Source: Leptospira bouyouniensis (lineage in GTDB: Bacteria; Spirochaetota; Leptospiria; Leptospirales; Leptospiraceae). From it: 64,000 nucleotides of DNA. This document shows positions 58,698 through 64,000 of the stretch, piece after piece (the stretch's first letter is position 1; every line of letters begins with the position of its first letter). The notes under the pieces are model-generated. The model did not search any database. It saw only the letters and a list, made by a program, of their open reading frames with translations, and was not told the DNA's origin. The position numbers and the translations under genes were made by a program. The stretch covers positions 372,001 through 436,000 of the forward strand of contig NZ_RQFT01000003.1 of the NCBI RefSeq assembly GCF_004769525.1, read 5' to 3'.

Positions 58698-59585
58698 ATG
58701 CCCTTACTCCATGAAAAAGGATTCTTATCAAAAATATCCTCAAAACTTTCGAAGTTAAAATCAGAATCGATTCATATTCCTTCTCTCGAGGAAAAAAACG
58801 GTTTTTTAAAAGCACAAAAATTAGCATACGACTGTGTCACAACCATTGAAAAAGAAATGTTACCTGGTTGGACTGAAAAACAAACCACAAAACGTATGGA
58901 TGAATATTTACGAGATCATGGAGTCAAAGTATTTTTACATAGACCGTTTGCTTGGTTTGGTGAACACGCAAGATTTGATGGATATAAACGATTCACACAA
59001 TTTCATCCTAGTAACAAACGATTGTTAGAAGAAGAACCTTTTATCTTAGATGTGTCACCTGTTGTCGATGGGTATATTGGTGATATAGGTTATTCAACTT
59101 GTTTAGTTAAAAATCAAGAATTAGATTCTGGTATGAAATATCTTTTGAAACTTCGAGAGGAAATTCCAAAATATTTTTCATCTTCGATGTCTCCTTCAGA
59201 AATCTGGTGGAAAATCGATTCAGATGCTAAAAATTCAGGTTTCGATAATATACATTCTTTGTATCCATTTGCTGTTCTTGGCCATAGGGTTTATAAGGTA
59301 AACCTACCCAATATTTCTTTTCCATTATTACCTGTTAGTTTCGCAAGTTGGTTTAGTTTACAAGCTTCATATGAATTTTTATCTCATAAGGTTTTGCCCG
59401 AACTACTCACTCCTGATCACGAAGGTGAAAAAGTTGGTTTATGGGCAATTGAACCACATTTAGGTAAAGGCAAAACCGGATTTAAATTTGAAGAGATATT
59501 GGTCGTAGAAAAAGACAAATCCTACTGGTTAGATGATGAAGTACCACATGTTAAAAAATACCAATCTTTAAAGGAAACTATATGA
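58698..59585 (+). CDS. M24-family metallopeptidase
   Basis: A 295-residue aminopeptidase-like protein with the five M24 metal ligands in order: Asp118 (LDVS), Asp129 (GDIG), His196 (GHRV), Glu252 (AIEPH) and Glu265/266 (KFEEI). Asp118 and Asp129 are 11 apart, as in methionine aminopeptidase and prolidase. Enzyme activity is therefore plausible; substrate unknown. It has no signal peptide. It overlaps the next gene (ATGA). Confidence 0.86.
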   Translation: MPLLHEKGFLSKISSKLSKLKSESIHIPSLEEKNGFLKAQKLAYDCVTTIEKEMLPGWTEKQTTKRMDEYLRDHGVKVFLHRPFAWFGEHARFDGYKRFTQFHPSNKRLLEEEPFILDVSPVVDGYIGDIGYSTCLVKNQELDSGMKYLLKLREEIPKYFSSSMSPSEIWWKIDSDAKNSGFDNIHSLYPFAVLGHRVYKVNLPNISFPLLPVSFASWFSLQASYEFLSHKVLPELLTPDHEGEKVGLWAIEPHLGKGKTGFKFEEILVVEKDKSYWLDDEVPHVKKYQSLKETI

Positions 59586-60829
59586 AATATTTATTATGTA
59601 CCAATTCAATTCTTTTGTTCTACTTTCTTTCATTTTTTGGATGTAATACAAACAACATTAAAATTGGGAAACCTTATCAACTGGGAAACGTTCCTATCTC
59701 AATCAAAAATGTAACAAAACCAGATCCGTTCATTGAACACTTAAATATTAGTTTTCCAGAGTTACCTGGGCATGATGATCTTATCTTTGATCAAAAAAAT
59801 CAAGTTGCCTATGCCTCAGGAATGGATGGATGGATTTGGAAATTGGATTTCAAAACAAAATCTGCTGAAGCCTGGGTAAAACCTCCTGTGAATCCAGCAG
59901 GATTACAATTTTCAAACAATAAACAAGAATCTATCCTGACTTGTGCCTCACGGTTAGGTGGAATGGATTATGCAGATAAGAGTGGTGTTGGACTATATGA
60001 GATCAATATCAAAACAAAAACTGTACATCCTTTGATACTAAACTTACCAAAAATAGAAAAAGATGAATTTGAAATTGTTTATCAAGAATCAAAACGACCA
60101 ATTTTTTCTCTAAATAAATTAAACGAATCAATTTCTAGAGCATTTTCATTATGTAACGATCTGGCTGTATCTAAAGATGGGAACAGAATTTACATATCAG
60201 AACCCTTTGAACGGCCTAACGCAGCCATGGGAAGTGGGGCAGTACCAGAAGCTATTGGATTATATCCACATGGTAAATTATGGATGTATGATCGAAAACA
60301 TAATACAATTTCACTGATCATGAATGGATTTACCTTTGTCGATGGGATAGTCATTGCGTCTCATTCCAGTACGAAAGAGGAGTCTGTCATCATAACAGAA
60401 ACAACAAAATTTAGAATCATCAAAGCAAATATAAGTGGCAAAAAAGAAGGAACTTTTGAAGTTCTGTTTGAAAATCTTCCTGGATTAGCTGATGGATTAG
60501 AACGAGATGCCAAAGGAAGGATCTGGGTTGGAATCATAAAACCTCGATCTGGTCTAATTAATTTTATTCACAACAATCCTTGGATAAAATCATTTTTGTT
60601 ATCACTTCCACAAAAACTTTTACCGATTGCGAAAAAAACAGGAATACTCGTTTTGGACCCTTCAGGAAGCAATGCTTTGTACTACACATTACATGATGGA
60701 TCAAAAATTAAGGATATCTCCGTTGCTGTCCCACATGAAGACATTATTTACCTCCCTTCGTTTGACAACTCTTCACATGGATTGTATTCCATTTCGATCA
60801 ATAAATTTGAATTAGGCGAATCGAAATGA
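59582..60829 (+). CDS. SMP-30/strictosidine-synthase-like lipoprotein 1
   Basis: A 415-residue lipoprotein (lipobox FFGC, Cys about 21) with a propeller resembling the SMP-30/gluconolactonase and strictosidine-synthase-like families: DDLIFDQKNQVAYASGMDGWIWKLD, SRAFSLCNDLAVSKDGNRIYISEP, DGLERDAKGRIWVG. Family members hydrolyse lactones or related esters with calcium, but activity is unproven. The next gene is a paralogue overlapping by four bases. Confidence 0.78.
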   Translation: MKYLLCTNSILLFYFLSFFGCNTNNIKIGKPYQLGNVPISIKNVTKPDPFIEHLNISFPELPGHDDLIFDQKNQVAYASGMDGWIWKLDFKTKSAEAWVKPPVNPAGLQFSNNKQESILTCASRLGGMDYADKSGVGLYEINIKTKTVHPLILNLPKIEKDEFEIVYQESKRPIFSLNKLNESISRAFSLCNDLAVSKDGNRIYISEPFERPNAAMGSGAVPEAIGLYPHGKLWMYDRKHNTISLIMNGFTFVDGIVIASHSSTKEESVIITETTKFRIIKANISGKKEGTFEVLFENLPGLADGLERDAKGRIWVGIIKPRSGLINFIHNNPWIKSFLLSLPQKLLPIAKKTGILVLDPSGSNALYYTLHDGSKIKDISVAVPHEDIIYLPSFDNSSHGLYSISINKFELGESK

Positions 60830-62121
60830 AAGTTTTAATAAAGTTTCTTATTCTAACTCGAATTAAAATTTTCTCATATTTTTTGATTATTCTATGTATC
60901 AATTTTTTAAATTGTAAAACACCAGAAGATTATTTTAAAAATCAAATCAAAGAGCCAATAGATCTTACTTATAATTCAAGTATTATTTCAATCAAATCAG
61001 AAGGAGATCCAATCAAACAAAATGTAACGATTAGTGGAAATCAATTACCAGCCCAAGATGAAATTTTACTACAGGAAGATTTAAATAGAGCATTTGTTGC
61101 ATCTATCGATGGTTGGATTTGGAAAGTTGATTTAGTAACTAATATAGCAGAACCATATGTGAAAACTCCTCTTCTTCCAGGCGGGATGGTCTTCCACCCC
61201 AAGGACCAAGATATTATTTATATGTGTTTGTCTCGGGGCAAAGATCATTTAGATACGGTAAAAGATATCCCAGGAATTTATGAATTAAAAATATCCACAA
61301 AAAAAATTCGTAAAATTGGAACGCGAGTCCCATTAGCAAACAAATCAATTGAACCCAAGAAAGGACAAATAGGAACATTTTATCCATGGAACCAAGAGAA
61401 AAAATTTCGATTCTCTGATTTAAATGAAATCAATAGTCGGAATATTGAAAAAGCCGATGACATTGCCATTAGTAGAGATGGAGAACGAATTTATTTTACA
61501 GAGCCTTATGATCATCCAAATTCAATTTTAGGTGTAAGTTCTCAATCGAAACATGAAGTACTTACACTTGGTAGAAATGGCCATTTATGGAAATATGATT
61601 TAAAAGATAATACGGCAAGTTTGATCGCTCATCAATACACTTACCTCGATGGAATTTTGTTGGAATATTCTGATCAGAAATCCGAGTCATCCATTTTATT
61701 GAATGAACTTTCTATGTCTAGACTCATTCGACTTCACCTAACAGGAAATAAAATGGGAGAGGATGAGATTGTGATTGATGGCCTTCCAGGATTTCCTGAT
61801 GGAATGGATCGCGATCCACATGGTAGAATTTGGATTGCCCTCCCCGTTGAAAGATCAAAATTAATTAATTGGCTACATAAACATCCATTTTGGAAACACC
61901 TTGTATTATACATTCCTGAAACATTATTACCTGTTTCTAAAAAGACAGGTATCCTTTCACTGTCGCCTAACGGAAATAAGCCTAATTATTTTGCAATACA
62001 TGATGGAAGTTTATTTTCCCATATAATAGTTGTCGTTCCTGGAAAGAAAAAATTGTATCTGGCCGTTTATCAAGAGGGATTTAAAGGATTTGTTAGTATG
62101 CCGTACCCTAACAATATTTAA
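60826..62121 (+). CDS. SMP-30/strictosidine-synthase-like lipoprotein 2
   Basis: A 431-residue paralogue of the preceding protein, lipobox NFLNC. It shares SIDGWIWKVDLVT, DDIAISRDGERIYFTEPYDHP, DGMDRDPHGRIWIA and the SKKTGILSLSPNG segment with its neighbour, so the two arose by tandem duplication. Both are lipid-anchored. They may form a pair with different substrates. Last gene of the AraC-M24-SMP-30 cluster. Confidence 0.78.
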   Translation: MKVLIKFLILTRIKIFSYFLIILCINFLNCKTPEDYFKNQIKEPIDLTYNSSIISIKSEGDPIKQNVTISGNQLPAQDEILLQEDLNRAFVASIDGWIWKVDLVTNIAEPYVKTPLLPGGMVFHPKDQDIIYMCLSRGKDHLDTVKDIPGIYELKISTKKIRKIGTRVPLANKSIEPKKGQIGTFYPWNQEKKFRFSDLNEINSRNIEKADDIAISRDGERIYFTEPYDHPNSILGVSSQSKHEVLTLGRNGHLWKYDLKDNTASLIAHQYTYLDGILLEYSDQKSESSILLNELSMSRLIRLHLTGNKMGEDEIVIDGLPGFPDGMDRDPHGRIWIALPVERSKLINWLHKHPFWKHLVLYIPETLLPVSKKTGILSLSPNGNKPNYFAIHDGSLFSHIIVVVPGKKKLYLAVYQEGFKGFVSMPYPNNI

Positions 62122-62130
62122 ATGATAATA

Positions 62131-62240
62131 TTGGGCGCCTCGCAAATGGATTGTATATATTTCTAACTTTATAAAGGCGATCCCGCTCTTCGTTCCAATC
62201 TTTCCCGTCGGGAAAGGATTTCCACTTCGATCGGTGGCGC
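62131..62240 (+). repeat. Dispersed intergenic element A, copy 2
   Basis: Begins TTGGGCGCCTC and has TTTATAAAGG and CCCGCTCTTCG, ending at GGTGGCGC. It contains the hairpin CTTTCCC-GTC-GGGAAAG (about 62200-62216), absent from copy 1. Diverged but recognisable as the same element as 54091-54225. Confidence 0.5.
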
Positions 62241-62364
62241 TAAGATTTCATTCTCAGGGTACCTTTCATTACATATATGAATCAAATATGAACTTTTTGG
62301 ATGAATTTTTTTTCGAATAACAAATTGGCTTTTTTATTTTGAGAAGTTGTGGTAAGTGGAAATC

Positions 62365-62408
62365 ATTGGGTGGCGGGTCTAGTTCCCCTCCCTAAATCGG
62401 GCGGGGAT
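62365..62408 (+). repeat. 44-bp dispersed repeat, copy 3
   Basis: Same start (ATTGGGTGGCGGG) and end (GGGCGGGGAT) as copies 1 and 2, same orientation. Here element A precedes it by about 125 bases, as for copy 2. Confidence 0.9.
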
Positions 62409-62453
62409 ACCTATACTCAATTGTGTACTCCCCCATACAAGTTTCATGGTTAG

Positions 62454-62635
62454 ATCCTGTCCTCACAACGCTTCGAGGCACGGCGTCGCTAAGGCGAAAG
62501 CCATCGTGGCTTTCTTACTGTAACATTCGTTCCCTATGGGTCACTCATGTTCCAGCTCGCACCACTGTTCGAGTCACTCGGTTTGCTTAGAATGATTGGA
62601 TTGTTGAAAGACTGTCATGCGGGCGAAGGGACTCG
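62454..62635. repeat. 182-bp tandem duplication, unit 1
   Basis: Near-identical to 62655-62835 (period about 200), with a small difference near 62490 (a short substitution plus one-base indel). It carries a GAAAGCCA-TCG-TGGCTTTC hairpin and ends in a copy of the tRNA-Gly 3' end. It lies between the SMP-30 gene and the real tRNA. Confidence 0.92.
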
Positions 62636-62640
62636 CCCTC
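62618..62640 (-). pseudogene. 3'-end remnant of tRNA-Gly
   Basis: The last 18 bases of the tRNA (on the minus strand, CGAGTCCCTTCGCCCGCA) recur here; with a two-base gap the match reaches the T-stem (GAGGG). No anticodon or D arm is present, so it is not functional. Confidence 0.8.
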
Positions 62641-62654
62641 TCCGCTGTTCGGAC

Positions 62655-62835
62655 ATCCTGTCCTCACAACGCTTCGAGGCACGGCGTCGCTCGATGAAAG
62701 CCATCGTGGCTTTCTTACTGTAACATTCGTTCCCTATGGGTCACTCATGTTCCAGCTCGCACCACTGTTCGAGTCACTCGGTTTGCTTAGAATGATTGGA
62801 TTGTTGAAAGACTGTCATGCGGGCGAAGGGACTCG
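62655..62835. repeat. 182-bp tandem duplication, unit 2
   Basis: Second copy of the unit, directly joined to the intact tRNA-Gly: its last 17 bases are the tRNA 3' end. The two copies diverge just after GGGACTCG, inside the tRNA. Confidence 0.92.
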
Positions 62836-62888
62836 AACCCTCGCCAGAAGCTTGGAAGGCTGCTGTGCTACCGTTACACCACACCCGC
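62818..62888 (-). tRNA. tRNA-Gly (anticodon TCC)
   Basis: On the minus strand the sequence GCGGGTG ... CGCCCGC gives a 7-bp acceptor stem with one G-U pair, a D arm with AACGG, an anticodon loop CTTCCAA with TCC (Gly), and a T arm with TTCGAGT. One mismatch (C-U) interrupts the anticodon stem. CCA is not encoded. The 3' side is duplicated at 62618-62635. Confidence 0.9.
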
Positions 62889-62970
62889 GACGTATATACA
62901 TAGTTTTGGTTGAGGGTTAAGGGTCAATGATTTTTGGTTCCAGAATGTGAGGGTGGAGGAAAATGAGTCT

Positions 62971-64000
62971 ATGGCCCTCCCACAAGCACTCGAAAATTAC
63001 CGAAAACAATATCGAAAAATTAAAATTTTCCAAGACATTTCATCCGTTCTCCATTGGGACTCGGAAGTGATGATGCCTGTCGAGGGTCGTGAATATAGGT
63101 CCAGCCAAATCGCCGCAGTTGCGGAACTCACCCATGAATGGATGACGGACAAATCATTTTTGGAACAAATCCAAAGTGCAAAACTATCTGTCAAAGACCT
63201 CCCTGAATCAGAAAGGCCAATGTGGAATCGTGAATTGGAAATTTTAATGGAGGAGAAAGAAAAAGCTGATAAGTTACCTTCAGAGTTTGTCGCCGATTTT
63301 GCAAAGTTAACAAATTTAGCTCATGCTGAATGGGCAGAAGCAAAAAAGGAAAAAAACTTCAAATTGTTTTCAAAACGATTAGAAGAACTTGTAAATTTAT
63401 CAAAAAAACAAGCGGATTATTTTGGTTATACGACTGAACCGTATGATGCATTGTTAGATTCATATGAAAAAGGTGCCAAAGCAAATCAAATTCAATCCTT
63501 GTTTTCGGATCTAAAAAATTCGCTAATACCAATTGTAAGTAAAGCTCCTCATTTTGAAAGTCCCTTCAAAAATCCCATTTCTATCGCAAAACAAACCAAA
63601 TTCTGCAATCGTCTTCCGGCAATCCTTGGACTTACAACAAAAGAATCTCGATTAGATATTAGCAATCATCCATTTTCGACAAGTTTAGGAAAAGGTGATA
63701 AAAGAATCACAACTCGTTATTCAGAATCAGATCCATTATCGTCCATCTTTGGTGTGTTACATGAAACCGGACATTCATTATATGAATCAGGTCTGTCAAA
63801 AATGCCTGACTGGCCAAATCCATTGACGGAATACTTAAGTTTGGGAATACATGAATCACAGAGCCGACTATGGGAAAACCAAGTTGGCCGCTCCTTACCA
63901 TTTTGGGAATTCATGTATCCAATTTTATTGAATGATTTCGAAATGTCTGAAAAAGAACTCCCTTTTCAACAATTATACCAATACATCAATAGTACAGAAA
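62971..64000 (+). CDS. M32-family metallocarboxypeptidase, 3' end outside window
   Basis: About 343 residues are present. The zinc motif HETGH (in GVLHETGHSLYE) and the following GIHESQSRLWEN segment define peptidase family M32 (carboxypeptidase Taq type). It begins MALPQALENYRKQY. ATG 62971 is preferred; GGAGG 11 bases upstream is a rather long spacing, and an in-frame GTG at 62953 is possible. It would remove C-terminal residues from peptides in the cytoplasm. The gene follows tRNA-Gly and its transcription is independent of it. Confidence 0.9.
   Translation, partial: MALPQALENYRKQYRKIKIFQDISSVLHWDSEVMMPVEGREYRSSQIAAVAELTHEWMTDKSFLEQIQSAKLSVKDLPESERPMWNRELEILMEEKEKADKLPSEFVADFAKLTNLAHAEWAEAKKEKNFKLFSKRLEELVNLSKKQADYFGYTTEPYDALLDSYEKGAKANQIQSLFSDLKNSLIPIVSKAPHFESPFKNPISIAKQTKFCNRLPAILGLTTKESRLDISNHPFSTSLGKGDKRITTRYSESDPLSSIFGVLHETGHSLYESGLSKMPDWPNPLTEYLSLGIHESQSRLWENQVGRSLPFWEFMYPILLNDFEMSEKELPFQQLYQYINSTE

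Noticed and set aside
62997..63914. Several short minus-strand frames within the M32 gene
   Set aside because: They lie wholly antisense to a convincing metallopeptidase with a zinc motif and have no features of their own.

Overview
The window looks like chromosomal DNA of a Leptospira species (AT-rich, spirochaete-type gene content), most likely from the saprophytic side of the genus. The assignment rests on an hrcA-grpE-dnaK-dnaJ operon behind one CIRCE operator, many short-lipobox lipoproteins, several GGDEF/SpoIIE/PAS signalling proteins and TonB receptors. It was made by reading the proteins, not by a database search. No IS element, CRISPR array, rRNA or phage module was seen.

Layout. 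1-4.1 kb: 3' part of glnD (minus strand), a small membrane protein, a DUF2961/GH172-type secreted protein and a PAS-GGDEF cyclase. 4.1-11.3 kb: heat-shock operon, then a Gfo/Idh/MocA dehydrogenase, an AlgH-family protein and an SDR protein. 11.3-20.5 kb: a compact five-gene operon of two circularly permuted ATP-grasp proteins, two alpha-E modules, two transglutaminase-like proteins and a DUF2126 module, preceded by a sigma-54-type -24/-12 element. 20.6-23.5 kb: Spx/ArsC-like protein, murB, mltG and a small coiled-coil protein. 23.5-28.7 kb: a lipoprotein preceded by five 11-bp tandem Pho-box-like units, a second lipoprotein, and a large TonB receptor with similar upstream units. 29-36.7 kb: lipoproteins, ankyrin proteins, an SPFH protein and an SH3 protein. 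36.7-45.4 kb: M20 peptidase, methyltransferase, a nitroreductase divergent from a tetR-TonB receptor-lipoprotein operon with two palindromic operators, and ilvD. 45.4-54 kb: pirin, an outer-membrane barrel candidate, PAS histidine kinase, a zinc-ribbon/propeller protein coupled to a 7TMR-DISM/SpoIIE phosphatase, and an old yellow enzyme. 54-62 kb: arsR-AHSA1-MATE-DUF1801 genes, then an AraC regulator, M24 peptidase and two tandem SMP-30-like lipoproteins. 62.1-64 kb: repeat-rich intergenic DNA, a tRNA-Gly(TCC) whose 3' end and flank are duplicated in tandem, and the start of an M32 carboxypeptidase.

The most notable items are the sigma-54-linked ATP-grasp/alpha-E/transglutaminase operon (probably making or processing an unknown peptide-like product), the Pho-box-like array before the lipoprotein/TonB receptor locus, a 44-bp dispersed repeat present three times, and the tRNA-Gly tail duplication.
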